The notes beneath the pieces are model-generated. The model saw only the letters and a list, made by a program, of their open reading frames with translations, was not told the DNA's origin and ran no database searches. From contig OV050033.1 of assembly GCA_920105625.2 (NCBI GenBank), forward strand, positions 131,253,821-131,317,820: 64,000 nt of DNA, in the 5' to 3' direction. Position numbers and translations under genes: made by a program. Positions 46,811-58,875 of this stretch are shown here, one piece after another. Numbering within the stretch: the stretch's first letter is position 1; each line of letters opens with the position of its first letter. This DNA is from Clusia tigrina (Eukaryota; Arthropoda; Insecta; Diptera; Clusiidae).

Positions 46811-46937
46811 ACGCTCATGCAAAGAGGCAAACTTGAGCAATTTTCAAGCGTACACTTAGCAAAGCAGTAGCAAATTTGACAGGAATTTAATAGCAAACTT
46901 AAATTAAACTAGAAAAGAAATTGGCATTGTTTTGAGG

Positions 46938-49547
46938 ATGTTTCTGGAGTTGCTTTTGGGGGTAGTGGTGTTTATCTTCGCGTGGGATTACCTCAGTAAA
47001 AAACGCCGCAATGACATGCTCGATAAGTACAACATACCCAGTCTACCAAGCTATCCGCTGATTGGTAGTGCTATAGAACTGAGGAAAATGACTGCAGATA
47101 GTGAGTAACTGAACTCCCGCTAAATAAACTAATTAATACTAATATAATATAATTGTTTATCTATTCCAGATATGCTTGACAAGTACGCAGAATATCAGAA
47201 GAAATATGGCAAAATATTCCGTGTATGGATGCTGAATCAGTTGGTCGTGATTGTGACGGATGTGAAATATCTGGAAGCTATTTTGAGCAGTCAGCAACTC
47301 TTGCAGAAGGGTCACATCTACAACTTTCTGCATAGATGGTTGGGTACCGGTCTCCTGCTAAGCACCGGCAAGAAGTGGCATACACGCCGGAAGATCATCA
47401 CGCCTACATTTCATTTTAAAATCCTGGAACAGTTCGTGGAGGTGTTCGATCAGCAGAGTGCCATAATGGTGAAGAAGCTATATGCGAGAGCTGATGGCAA
47501 GACAGAGATTAACATTTTTCGGGTTGTCTGTCTAACGGCATTGGACATTATAGCAGGTAAGCTGAGTAGACGAATTTTGCACTTTTGTGATCAGGACATA
47601 ATACGAGGAAACCAAGTGATAATGCCATGGCTCATTTTGCGGTACTGCTAGCAAAAAATGTATGAAGAAGGAATCAGATCATAGAAAATCATAGAAATAA
47701 TTCCGATGCTCGATGAGCAAGTGGTACCAAAACGGCGCTGTAGCGCTAATTGTGATACGTATCTAGCAGATGCGTATCAACCACCGAAGCCAAACCAAAC
47801 TATATGAGAGAATTTCAACCATTGTATTGAATTCGCCGTGGATTAGAGCGCAATAGTATTACTTCATATGGTGATGGGACTTCAGAGAGCGGATAAGTGA
47901 AACTCTGTCCTGTCAAACTGTCTCCACTGAAACTGCGCCTTCCCAAACTCTGTTCTGTCAAACTAGTTCCTGTCAAACTCGGTACTGTCAAACTCTGTAC
48001 TGTAAAACTCTGTACTGTCAAAAATAAAAGCAGTGGCCACATACATAGAAGCACTGAAGCGGTCCATGTGTACCTGCTTTGCTTACAGCGAATTGGTTTT
48101 CAGTTTGAAGGGACTAAGATTGATACCACAATTTAGTGAGGTTAGGTAGTCCAGATCCATCACCGATGAGAATGAGACAAAGAAAATTGTTAAAGTTCCA
48201 ACCCAAATAATATGAAAGAAGTCCTTTCGACACGAGAGGAAAAATGATCTCTGAAGCTAATACGAAATTTTACTATAACTTGTATTAACCCATCACTTTT
48301 AAAATTTTCAGAGACCGCCATGGGTGTCACAGTGAATGCTCAAGGGAATCCAAACTTTGAATATGTGAAGGCCCTAGCCAAGTAAGTGTAATTGATTATA
48401 ATACGGTGGATATGTAAAGTTATATAATTCCTTCCTCTCATTTCTAAACATCCTTGAGATTTCTCTAATAATCTTGTTTCCTACAAATTTCCCAATTGCT
48501 TGCAGTGTGGCCAGCACCATGTCCGATCGCTTTATCACACCCACACAACGCACGGACTGGCTTTTCCGTTTGACAGCCTGCAAGAAGTACCGGGAGATGT
48601 GCAAGGACATAGCGATCATGCACAAGTTCACCAACAATGTGATTGAGCAGCGCAGAGACACCCTACAAAAGTCCATTGCCGATGGCACGTTTAAACCAAC
48701 GAGTAAGTTGCACCACTTTGACATGGCAGCATATATTCTGGTATCATCCTCGAATTTTCAGCTAATGATGACAGCGAAATTGGCACCAAGAAGCGCATGG
48801 CTTTGCTGGACGTCCTACTGCAATCCACTGTGAACGGTAGTCCACTCAGCAACGAGGACATACGAGAGGAAGTGGACACTTTTATGTTCGAGGGCCACGA
48901 CACCACTACCAGCGGCATTTCTTTCGGCCTCTATTTAATATCTCGCCATCCGGAGGTCCAAAAGAAATTGATCGAGGAGATTCATCAGGTGCTGGGAGAC
49001 GACAAAGACCGCGCCATCACCCTGCGAGACTTACAAGAACTGAAATACATGGAATGCACCATTAAAGAAATACTGCGACTGTATCCGTCCGTGCCTGGCA
49101 TTGGACGTCATACCACGGAAGACATTGTTTTGGGTAAGGATTGCAACTAAGGTTGCTAATGGTTTTGTGAAACATTTCTATATGAGTAATTGATCTTTTG
49201 CAGGTGATATAACCATACCAGCTCACACCAATCTCAACATGTCCTTTTATATGGCTTTGCGCAGCCCCGACTATTTTTCGGAGCCAGAATCATTTAAGCC
49301 CGAACGTTTCAGCGCCGATAATGCTGAACAAATCAATCCATTCGCTTATACGCCCTTCAGTGCGGGGCCGCGCAATTGCATTGGCCAGAAGTTTGCCATG
49401 TTAGAGATGAAGAGCACCATCAGCAAAATGCTGAGACACTTTGAATTGCTACCTCTGGGTCCGGAAGTAAAACCTATCATCAATTTAGTCCTCCGCTCGT
49501 CCACAGGCATACATCTGGGCCTGAAACCGAGAACGACGATTGCTTAA
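46938..49547 (+). CDS. Cytochrome P450, CYP4 family (gene 5 of array)
   Basis: Intact ER P450 of 510 residues. Exons: 46938-47100, 47170-47556, 48312-48381, 48506-48702, 48762-49133, 49204-49547. The anchor is [19 protein letters not shown]. Visible: [19 protein letters not shown] (C-helix), ETAMGVTV, the full CYP4 signature [13 protein letters not shown] with Glu316, the position that forms an ester to heme in many CYP4 enzymes, [10 protein letters not shown] (ExxR 375-378), FKPERF and [15 protein letters not shown] with Cys455. It has all five introns of the ancestral plan, including the short 59 nt intron 4. Intron 2 (755 nt) holds a CTGTCAAACT minisatellite. The nearest copies are genes 6 and 7. 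Probable role is fatty-acid or xenobiotic oxidation; the substrate is not readable. Confidence 0.94.
47895..48025. repeat. Minisatellite, unit about CTGTCAAACTC(T/G)GTA in intron 2 of P450 gene 5
   Basis: About eight units of TGTCAAACTCTGTACTG and relatives. They create false open frames on both strands. Confidence 0.88.
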
Positions 49548-49572
49548 GTAAGGAAATCTATGTTAGTGTAAT

Positions 49573-49578
49573 AATAAA
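49573..49578 (+). terminator. Polyadenylation signal of P450 gene 5
   Basis: AATAAA lies 26 nt after the stop codon of gene 5. The sequence is exact; use is inferred. Confidence 0.5.
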
Positions 49579-49919
49579 AAATATAGGAAAATATTTCAAC
49601 GATCTCGTTTATTGAAGTTTTATAATCGGTCCGAATAACTCATAAACCACTTAGATTCATAGACCCTCAAAAGTTCCACGAGGTTGTCCATAAAAAATGG
49701 CCGTACTAAAAAAGTAAGGAGTAGTTACGAGGGCTGACGATTCTTTGGGAATGGGCGATCAGACCTTTTTTCGACTTCATTGGCAGTCAGCCCGAAGGTT
49801 ATACTGAATCAGCGACTGAAAAAAGAGGAAAAATTACCTCGTAATAGAGTCGAAGAAGAGTACTTTTAGCGAAATAACTTTCAAGTGACCTCACGGGATT
49901 TTATGTCTCCTCATCTAAT

Positions 49920-50545
49920 CTGAAAGTTATGTGACTCTACAGAACCTTCAAAGGACATAACTAGACCTTACGCGCCCTTACGTGGGCTTCAAGGAACCTA
50001 ACTAGACCTTACGCGGCTTTATGTGGACTTCAAGAGACCTTAAGATCGCATAAGCTCGATTGAACTCCCAACTATATATATTTATTACTATAAACTACTT
50101 TCTCTATCGGGAAATTAAAGGAAATAAAGCTTAGTCGCAAAAGCTTTGACTAAGGTTCCAATACCAATAATCTAGCTCTAAGGTCCATTAGGTACCAGGT
50201 CTTAAAACGACCTTTTATTACCAAAATTTAATACGATAAACTAATTTCTCTATTGGAGCTTGGAGGAAATAAAGCTCAATAGTGAAAACTTCTAGGTTAA
50301 GATCGGTCCCTAAACCATCAATGTACCCACTTCTTATAATCAATGGCACACAGTTACTCTACATTGAGAAATGATGAGAATCAAATTTATTAATTATTCG
50401 ACCTAGGTTCCAATGCCTCTAATCTAAGATCCATTCACCTTTCAATGTACATATTTATAACTATAAACCACTTTTTTACCAGGAACTTTTAGGAGATAAA
50501 GGTTAAGTGCATAAACTTTGACTAAGGTTCCAATGCCTCTATGGA
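49920..50545. repeat. Degenerate long repeats between P450 genes 5 and 6
   Basis: Two copies of ACTAGACCTTACGCG.C.TTA.GTGG.CTTCAAG lie at 49960 and 50000. Three diverged units contain ACTATAAAC(T/C)AC.TT.T..C..GGAA.TT..AGGA.ATAAAG followed by TTTGACTAAGGTTCCAAT (about 50085, 50230 and 50465). Confidence 0.65.
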
Positions 50546-50897
50546 GTCTAGACCCTGGAATGCACTTATTTGGGTTAGGTGTACTTATACTCAATCTATG
50601 ATCAAATCTATTGGGCGAATGTAATTGTCATCATTATAAGCACAAATTTCTGAACAATTTCTGTAGTCCAAACATTTATGGACCCCTGATTTCAATCTAC
50701 TAATGGTGAGCCTCGATACTTTGTTTACTGATAAACAAATGTCGCACCACACAATCCAAACAATATCAAAACCCCAAGACTAATGCATTAGACTCCCGTC
50801 TGTTCGAGGTGATAAGAACATTTTGGCCTCAACCAGAAAATTTGGTCACTACAAGCCAAGATAATCGACATAAATGCTGATAAGCCCACAAAGAATC

Positions 50898-50905
50898 TAT
50901 AAAAA
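50898..50905 (+). promoter_or_regulatory. TATA box of P450 gene 6
   Basis: CTATAAAAATTGG lies about 83 nt before the chosen ATG at 50981. This supports that start over the in-frame ATG at 50924, which falls where the transcript would begin. Confidence 0.6.
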
Positions 50906-50980
50906 TTGGATGGTTTCTCAACAATGAAAACTTTTGGAAACTTCTCACTTAGTGTAAAAAACAAGCACCGAAGCGTAAAT

Positions 50981-52778
50981 ATGTTTGTGGAGCTGCTGCT
51001 GGGATTGGTGGCATTTCTGATTGTCTGGGACTATTTATATAAACGGAGACAAAACACTTTCCTCAAGGAAGCGGGCATTAGTGGTCCCCGGACAGTACCT
51101 CTGCTGGGTAATGCTCTCTTAACGGTGCACAATGACACAATCAGTAAGTGAAATGGAGCACGCTGAACGATTAAGAAAGAAGAGCTCATATTTCCTCAGT
51201 AAATTGCAGAAGTCTTCGATTTGCTGAGTTCTCTGAGGAAGGCCCATGGTAAGGTGTGGAACTTGTGGTTCCTGCAAGAGAATGTGGTCTTCATACAGGA
51301 TGCGAAATACTTTGAGTCCATACTGAGCAGTCAGCAAGTCATACGGAAGAATAAATTGTACGATTTGTTAGTGATGTGGCTGGGCGAGGGTCTGCTCATT
51401 AGCAGCGGCCCCAAATGGCATGCCAGACGGAAGATTATCACGCCCACTTTTCACTTCAAGATTCTCGAACAGTTCGTGGAGGTGTTCGATCAGCACAGTG
51501 CGGTGATGGTGCAGAGCCTGCAGAAGCGGGCGGATGGCGAAACTGTGGTGAACATGTTTCCGGTCATTTGCCTGACCGCCTTGGATATTATAACCGAAAC
51601 TGCTATGGGCGTTAAGATCGATGCCCAAAAGTATCCGGAATTTCCCTACGTAAAGGCGTTGACGGAGTAAGTACTAATGAGCGCAGATGTCGAAGTGGGT
51701 CCTTAACTGTAGACACTTAAATTCCAGTGTTGCGGATATTATAGCCACACGGTTTATGAAGGCCAGTCAACGTTTCGATTGGTGTTTCCGACTGACCGCA
51801 CCGCTGGCGGCTCGCAAACTGGACAAGAGTGTCAAGGTAATGCATCAATTCACCGACAGAGTGATCGAAGAACGCAGGTGGGCTCTGGAGCAGTCGATAG
51901 CCGATGGCAGCTATAAACCAATGGGTTAGTTTTAAAAATTTCCCCCAAATCGTTCTCAACCTCAGTCAGCCATTCCACTTTGCAGACGCTACCCTGAGTG
52001 ATGTGGGCCAAAAGCGACGCCTCGCCTTTCTGGATGTCTTGCTGCAATCCACTGTTAGCGGTAAACCGTTGAGCAATCAGGACATACGCGAAGAGGTCGA
52101 CACTTTCATGTTTGAAGGTCACGACACCACCACTAGCGGCATATCTCACACGCTGTACCTGATTGCCAGACATCCGACAGTGCAGCAGAAACTCTTCGCC
52201 GAGATATGCCAAGTCATTGGCTCTAACAAGGAGAAGCCCATAAGTATGCGTGAACTGCAAGAGTTGAAATATCTGGAATGCGTGATCAAGGAAGGGCTGC
52301 GTTTGTATCCACCGGTGCCAATGATTGGGCGCATAGTGGAGCAAGACATGGTTGTCAGTAAGTGATGCTTCCCATCCAATTATTTCCAATTGTTCATTCA
52401 CAATTCATCCTTGCAGATGGTAAAATGCTACCAGCCAATACTAACCTCTCCCTGCTGATTTATGCCGCCATGAGGGATCCGGATTACTTTGACCATCCTG
52501 ATGAGTTCATACCGGAACGCTTTGGCGCCGATTGTTCGACGAAAATTGATCCATTTGCCTATGTGCCCTTCAGCGCGGGTCCGCGCAATTGCATTGGCCA
52601 AAAATTTGCCACACTGGAGATGAAGAGCACCATCAGCAAAATGCTAAGATACTACGAATTGCTGCCACTGGGGGAGCCAGTAAAGCCGGTCATGAATTTA
52701 ATCCTACGCTCGGCAACTGGCATGAATGTGGGCTTGAAGCCGCGGGAGATTACGTATATGAGTCAAACAAAATATTAA
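50981..52778 (+). CDS. Cytochrome P450, CYP4 family (gene 6 of array)
   Basis: Intact ER P450 of 516 residues, the most compact gene of the array. Exons: 50981-51143, 51210-51666, 51728-51924, 51986-52357, 52417-52778. The second exon of 457 nt equals exons 2 and 3 of its paralogues (387+70) fused: the intron before ETAMG is cleanly gone (IITETAMGV). The start [19 protein letters not shown] matches the other anchors; an upstream in-frame ATG would add 19 polar residues and is less likely. Visible: [19 protein letters not shown], signature [13 protein letters not shown] with Glu316, [10 protein letters not shown] (ExxR) and [15 protein letters not shown] with Cys455. The C-terminus is slightly longer (ITYMSQTKY). 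Substrate unknown. Confidence 0.94.
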
Positions 52779-53084
52779 GGTAGAAATAAGAAACGCTGTG
52801 AAAAGAGAGAACCCGAAGTACAATTACAATAAAAGATTTTAAAACAACAAAAATTGAGCAAGAACATTGGAAGAGGTGATAATAAATATAGTATATATAT
52901 AATAGATATCTTGATGAAGAGAGAGAACAGAAAGGGAGGAAGTAGATGAGGTAAAAGTAGGGAACATCCAAAGCAATAGCAAGTAACACCGAACTCTTGA
53001 AGAGTGGTGCGAATCAATTGCCGATGACTGAAATAAAGAGAAGATGTTGTTCGTTTTACCATCCGAACACTTGAAACCATGGGA

Positions 53085-53775
53085 AGAGATGAGAGTCAAT
53101 GGGAGATGAGAGTCGTTGAAAGATGAGCGTCGATGAAAGATGAGGGTCTATGAGAGTTGAGGGGGGCTATGAGAGATGAGAGTCGAAAAAAATATGAGAA
53201 TTGATGAGAATCAATGAGAGATGGGAGTCTATGAGAGATGAGAGTCGATGATAGATGAGTGTCTATGAGAGAAGACAATGGATGATAGTTGGGACTCGAT
53301 GAGAGGCTATGAGTGATGAGAGTTGCTGAGAGATGAGTGTCGATCATATTTGAGAGTCGATGAGAGATGAGGGGCTATGAGTGAGGAGAGTGGATGAGAG
53401 ATAAGTGTCTATGAGAAATGACAATCCATGAGAGATAAGAGTCGATGAGAGATGAGAGATGAGCGCCTATGAAAGATGAGATTCAATGACAGTATGAGAC
53501 TGGATGAGACTTAGGACTCGATAAGGGTTGCTGAGAGATAATTATTGATGACAGATGAAAGTCGATGAGAGATAAGGGTCTATGAGCAATTAAAGTCAAT
53601 GAGGGTCTATGAGGAATGAGTGTCAATGGGAGATAAGGGTCCATGAGAGATAAGAATTCATTCAGATGCGAATTAATGAGAGATGGGAGTCGATGAGAAA
53701 TGAGATTCGATGAGTCTCGCTAAGAGAAGATAATACATGAGAGATGAGAGTCTATTAGAGATGATGAAAATAGAT
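53085..53775. repeat. Minisatellite, unit about GATGAGAGTCGATGAGA
   Basis: About 40 diverged units of GATGAGAGTC(G/T)ATGAGA (about 16-20 bp) fill 690 bp, starting about 300 bp after the stop of gene 6. Antisense frames of this array (RLSSLIDTHLSS) are not genes. Confidence 0.92.
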
Positions 53776-54627
53776 CGTTAGTCTTTAATTGCTACATTGG
53801 AATAGGAGAAAACTTTGAAGTTCCATCACTGATTTTTTTTTCAATGGGTCTGCGCATGGTGTAAATATATCTTCTGGTCTAAATATGTCTCCTTCTGGCC
53901 GAGTATCCGTGCCCTTGACAGCCACTTAAAATCCAACGCTGAAAATCAGGAATTGGAAATCACCAGGATTCCCACCATATCAGCCTGCAATTCGACGTTA
54001 TCGCCCTTAATTTAATGATTGTTTCTCATCCATCTTCACAGCGAGTCCACTGTATTTGGTTCTGAGAGATTTTGCAGAACCCGCACAATCAATTTAGCAA
54101 CTCACAATCAACTACGACTTACGAAAATCGAAGGTCCAAGGGTTAATTTCCACTTGGGTAGACATGAAGATCCGGTGACCATTTAGTACCTTTGAAGATT
54201 ACCGTAATCACCAATACCACACACATTTTTCGGAAGTTAGTCCTATGATATTCCAACAACCTCACTATTTACCGGAGCGGGCCTGCAAGAAGGTGGGAAC
54301 TTATCTTTTAGCTTCTTCGTACCGATCTCACAAAATGAGTCATTCGCGGACATTGAGCAGGGTCAGGAAACGGACTATAAGAACAGTAACCCAACTACTG
54401 GAAAACAATAAGTTTCTTCTATTTAAAGCGTTTGAATAGTTCGTTCCCAGGCATACATTCATTCGCTCGCAGCTGATAAGAGATACCGAGCACCAATTTC
54501 AGGGACCATAAAATCGCAACAATCTTATCTTAAAAAGTTGAATGTAAATTGATAGCAAGACAACTGTCTTAATATATACGAACTGAGCGAATATAATTTG
54601 CAGTAAGTCGCAAACGTTTGGCGCAAA
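53776..54627. other. Upstream region of P450 gene 7
   Basis: No gene recognised. TATTTAAAG at 54419 is a possible but distant (about 209 nt) TATA-like site. No element was identified. Confidence 0.35.
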
Positions 54628-57600
54628 ATGTGGCTGGAACTGTTGATCGCGGTCCTCACGGCGCTCGTGCTGTGGGAATACCTGTGCAAACGTAGACATG
54701 TGAAAATGTTTAAGGAGAACAACATAAGAGGTCCGCCGAGTTTTCCGCTGATAGGTAGCAGTCTGTATTTCATAAAGGAGCGACCAGATAGTAAGGAAGA
54801 CTCCATTTCATTGTAAATTTTATATTTCAAGATAACTCGTCTGCAGCTCTGCTCAAAATGCTCGACGAATGCATCAGGAAGTATGGCAAAACCTTTCAAA
54901 CTTGGGGCATCCTAAGCGAATGTGCCGTCAATACGAGCGACGCGAAATTGGTCGAGGCGATACTCAGCAGCACCCAAGTGATAACCAAAAATAAGCTCTA
55001 CGACCTGCTACAAAATTGGCTGGGTACGGGGCTGCTGCTGAGCACCGGGAAAAAATGGTACAAGCGGCGGAAGATAATTACTCCCGCTTTTCATTTCAAA
55101 ATATTGGAACAATTCGTGGAGGTGTTCGACCAGCAGAGCAGAATTATGGTGAAGAAACTGGAAGAGCGAGCGGATGGCAAGACGGCCATCAATATATATC
55201 CGGTGGTGTGCCTAACCGCTTTGGACATAATAGCAGGTGAATGAAATTGTCTATGACAAGGGGGTTAGAGACAAGCTAGGAAAGAGGATGAGGTACCCAG
55301 ACAAATCCAATGCCGAATGATGATAGTCGAGAAGTGGAGACAAATATACTGGCTGAACATATGAGATCATATGTTTGCAGTAGGTATTGTTGTTTCCGTC
55401 TCTCTCTCTCACCTTATATCTGGTCAATTGAAAACAAAACCGTCTACCTCCCAGGCGTCCAAAGAAACTAGTTCCAACTATTGGTCTCTAACCTTCTCGG
55501 ATTACTATGTCAATGAACTGAGAGTAACTTTTATATTATCTTCAGAGACTTCAATGGGCGTGAAAGTGAATGCGCAAATGGATCCAGATTTCCCCTACGT
55601 AAAGTCGGTGACCACGTAAGTACAAGACTAGACACCATCTTACTCTTTGACAGATCTTGGCGATAAACTCAATAGCTTTTGGTAGTACTCTGTCTATCTC
55701 CCCAGGGTTTTTCACATTTAGTAAAATCATAAATCAGTTGAAATATTGGGAAAAGTACGAGTATTCTCTCCAAGATTCTTAGTTTATTCAAAGGTAAATC
55801 CTAATTCCTCCAAGAACTCACAGAGGCGATTCTCTCTGAAGCGCGATTATGAACTACTTCGCTTTGCTGAAGCTTTTGTCGATGAGATCCACTTCGAATT
55901 AGGCTATTGTCCAATTGGCCGAATGAATGGTTTCATTTTCACTGATTCCGAAGAACGCATAGGAAGTGAAACAATGAAAGCGAATGTGAATAATACGAAG
56001 TATCAAAAATGGGCAATATAATCGAGCGTATAATCGATGCGTAACGCAACTCCTATCGATGGATCTATTCAGTTCTTGAACGAAGTGTGATAGCTTATGA
56101 TGAAGAAATAGCAGGTCTGACAGGTGCGGAGTCCCAACAAGTAGATGGTAGATTCCGTCACTCTTTCTTCTTGAATATACAATCTATCTTTCTATAGAAG
56201 TTCATTTTAACTTGGTCTAACAGAGCTATATTATATTGTCACCACGAGAGACGATAAACCCCGTCTTCAATCCTGGCAGATAGCTCTCTCTCTCTAAATG
56301 ACGCTTCCAGTCCATCCTAGACCAGATGTCTTACTCTGTCTTACCCGCCCAGAAAACATCCCAAGCAGGGTTTACGGTAACACTGGCCTCCCCGGTGGTA
56401 CCTTCAACTTACAGGTGTTCAATGGAACAGCCCAGCAAAAAATTCGGGACACTTGTTTAACTAAGTATTCTAAGAAGTTCAAAGAGCGGAAATCAATGAA
56501 CAGGGGCTCATCTTCAGGTTGCAAAGGACATTAAAAATACAAAAATCTCCGTTTGGAAAACTATCTGCATTTGAATTTGTGGGAACATTTGTATAGACAA
56601 CTTTTATAAGCGACCCCCTCCAACTCGTCTGAAAACCTTTGCATTGATCCATTGCAAAAGTAAATGTTCATGATCTCTTACTTAAAAAGAATGCATTGCA
56701 TTACTGAACGTGGTGTGATAAACAGTCCAACGGCAACCAAGTGATCATTCGTCCAATAGCCGTTACAATTTCATCCTATTCATATCGTGCTGTACTCCAT
56801 TGGAATTGGGGTGGACATCTCAGGATATAGGAGAACACGAACAAGAGTCTTAACTATATTCTAAACATGAGCTGATGATATATCCTATTACAAATTAGAC
56901 AAGCCGAATGGTACCACAATTGGACGAATGACAGTCTTGTATGTGACTCACCATATGAAACAATCATGCACAAACTATATTCACACGTGTTTCATCTGGC
57001 ACCTCCTCCTTTTCAGACTTTCGTATACAATTTTAGCTGATTTCCATAATTAGCTTCCCCCTCTGGTCATCCGTCCATATAATGCACCATTCATTCATTA
57101 CCACCTAGCCTTTAACTGCTAATTTTGAAATCTATTCTCCTATCTACAAATTTCTTAGCGCCAATGAGATTAACTCCATGCGCTTCATGAAGCCCTTGCA
57201 ACGAAATGATTCCGTCATGCGGGTGCTACAACCAGGGTCCTTTAGGAAGCTACAAGACAGCATCAAACTAATGCATGACTTTACGACTGGCATTATTGAG
57301 ACACGTCGAGCCACACTGGAAGCATCCATAGCAGATGGCAGCTACAAACCCATAGGTATCCAATACCCCTGTAATAGTATAATACTCATCCTCATCCACA
57401 TCCTCATCTGATAATTTTGTAGTGGAGGACACGGTTCTGGGCAGCAAAAAACGCATGGCTCTACTCGATGTGTTGCTACAATCCAGCATCGATGGCAGTC
57501 CGCTGTCGAATCAGGACATACGCGAAGAGGTCGACACGTTCATGTTTGAAGGTCACGACACCACCACTAGCGGCATAGCGCACACGCTGTACCTCATTGC

Positions 57601-58189
57601 CCGACATCCGGCCGAGCAGCAACGCCTCTTCGATGAAATACGCTCAGTTCTGGGTGACGATAAGGACAGAACGATCACATTGAACGATTTGCAGCAACTG
57701 AAGTACCTGGAGTATGTGATCAAAGAAAGTCTCCGCTTGTTTCCGCCAGTGCCCATTATCGGCCGCTGTGTGGAGGAGGACGTTGTGTTGAGTAAGTATG
57801 GCGCCGGAATATTAGATGCGACAGGAGTCAATGTGTGAATTCCATTTCTAGATGGTACCTTCTTCGCTGCAAACACCAACGTTTTTGTGCTCATTTATAA
57901 TCTAATGCGGGATCCGGACTACTTCCCCGAACCGCACGCATTCAAACCGGAACGTTTCTATGCGGAGAACTCGGCGCAAATTGATCCTTTCGCCTATGTG
58001 CCCTTCAGTGCAGGCTCACGGAACTGCATCGGCCAGAAGTTCGCCATGTTGGAGATGAAGAGCACCATCAGCAAAATGCTGCGACACTACGAATTGCTGC
58101 CGCTGGGTGAGGAGGTGCGTCCACAGATGAACATAGTGCTGCGTTCGGCCAATGGCATTCATCTGGGTTTGAAGCCGAGAGTCTATTGA
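54628..58189 (+). CDS. Cytochrome P450, CYP4 family (gene 7 of array)
   Basis: Intact ER P450 of 508 residues. Exons: 54628-54790, 54847-55236, 55546-55615, 57159-57355, 57423-57791, 57852-58189. The anchor is [19 protein letters not shown]. Visible: [25 protein letters not shown] (Ser for Ala), signature [13 protein letters not shown] with heme-linking Glu316, [10 protein letters not shown] (ExxR) and [15 protein letters not shown] with Cys455 (Ser for the usual Pro, still allowed by the FxxGxRxCxG pattern). Exon 2 is one codon longer than in genes 1-6 (390 nt). Intron 3 is 1543 nt and has no transposon that I recognise. It is the last P450 of the array; the NDUFA7 pair follows on the other strand, with only about 180 bp between the two stop codons. 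Confidence 0.93.
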
Positions 58190-58368
58190 TAGTATTGTAA
58201 TCTTCTGATGATGCGCGAACTTCCACGAATATGTTAAGACCCTGTATTTGGAATATTAATGGTATTACTTGCTTGCTCTGATATTTTATTGTGTATAACT
58301 GGAATTCGTGGTTTCAAAACCCATGCAAACAGAGTTTCACAAAAGTTGGCACAAAAATTTGGATATAT

Positions 58369-58875
58369 TTATTTTCTCTTCCAGAAGGGTGTGATAACAT
58401 GTTCTCCGGGAACTATTTTCACATCTTGCATGCCCTCCACTTCCATATCAAACGCATAAACTTGACCCGGGGTGGGTAATTTCTTTAGTTTAGGTTTGGC
58501 CTCCGTCTTAGCATCGCCCTCCTTCTGCTGCTCTTCCTTCTTTTCTTCTGGAGGTACTACCTGCTTGGTCAGCTCTATGACAACTGGTGGCTTTACTGCA
58601 CCACGTGGATCCCGCAGGCAATAATAATTTCCGGCGAGTGTGTGCGCGGCACCCTCGGGTAAGTTTGGCGGTGGTGGGGAGAGTTTAGACAATTCGTCCC
58701 TGAAGCGGATACTTATAGTGTGTTTACGCTACGAATGTGAATTGTGGATTATTTGCTGGATAATTAAAGTATTTCAATTAGAGTCGCTTGGGTTCCCACT
58801 TACCCCCAATAACATATTGCGCACACAGCGTAGAAACTCTGCCACATCGCGACGTGCCGGTGGTTTCTTTGGCAT
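58369..58875 (-). CDS. NADH dehydrogenase (complex I) accessory subunit NDUFA7/B14.5a, longer paralogue
   Basis: Mitochondrial inner-membrane complex I accessory subunit of 143 residues. Exons: 58875-58804 and 58728-58369, with a 75 nt intron after LLG in the same place and phase as in the copy at 62 kb. Visible: MPKKPPARRDVAEFLR, the ISIRFRDELSKLSPPPPNLP segment, LAGNYYCLRDPRGAVKPPV, a Lys/Glu-rich stretch, and LPTPGQVYAFD. The family normally ends soon after PTPG..Y.WD. This copy runs on for about 22 residues (EVEGMQDVKIVPG...FWKRK), and it lacks the conserved RFED..ADRTQPPP wording. Probably a diverged, perhaps tissue-limited, duplicate; that is inference. Confidence 0.88.

Noticed and set aside
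47815..48136. Overlapping open frames on both strands
   Set aside because: Both read through the CTGTCAAACT minisatellite in intron 2 of gene 5.
51850..52401. 183-codon minus-strand frame
   Set aside because: Antisense to exons of P450 gene 6; no domain of its own.
53096..53347. 83-codon minus-strand frame with SLIDTHLSS repeats
   Set aside because: Translation of the GATGAGAGTC minisatellite.
55746..56021. 91-codon plus-strand frame in intron 3 of P450 gene 7
   Set aside because: Lies within an intron with no splice signals that would include it, and has no recognised motif.
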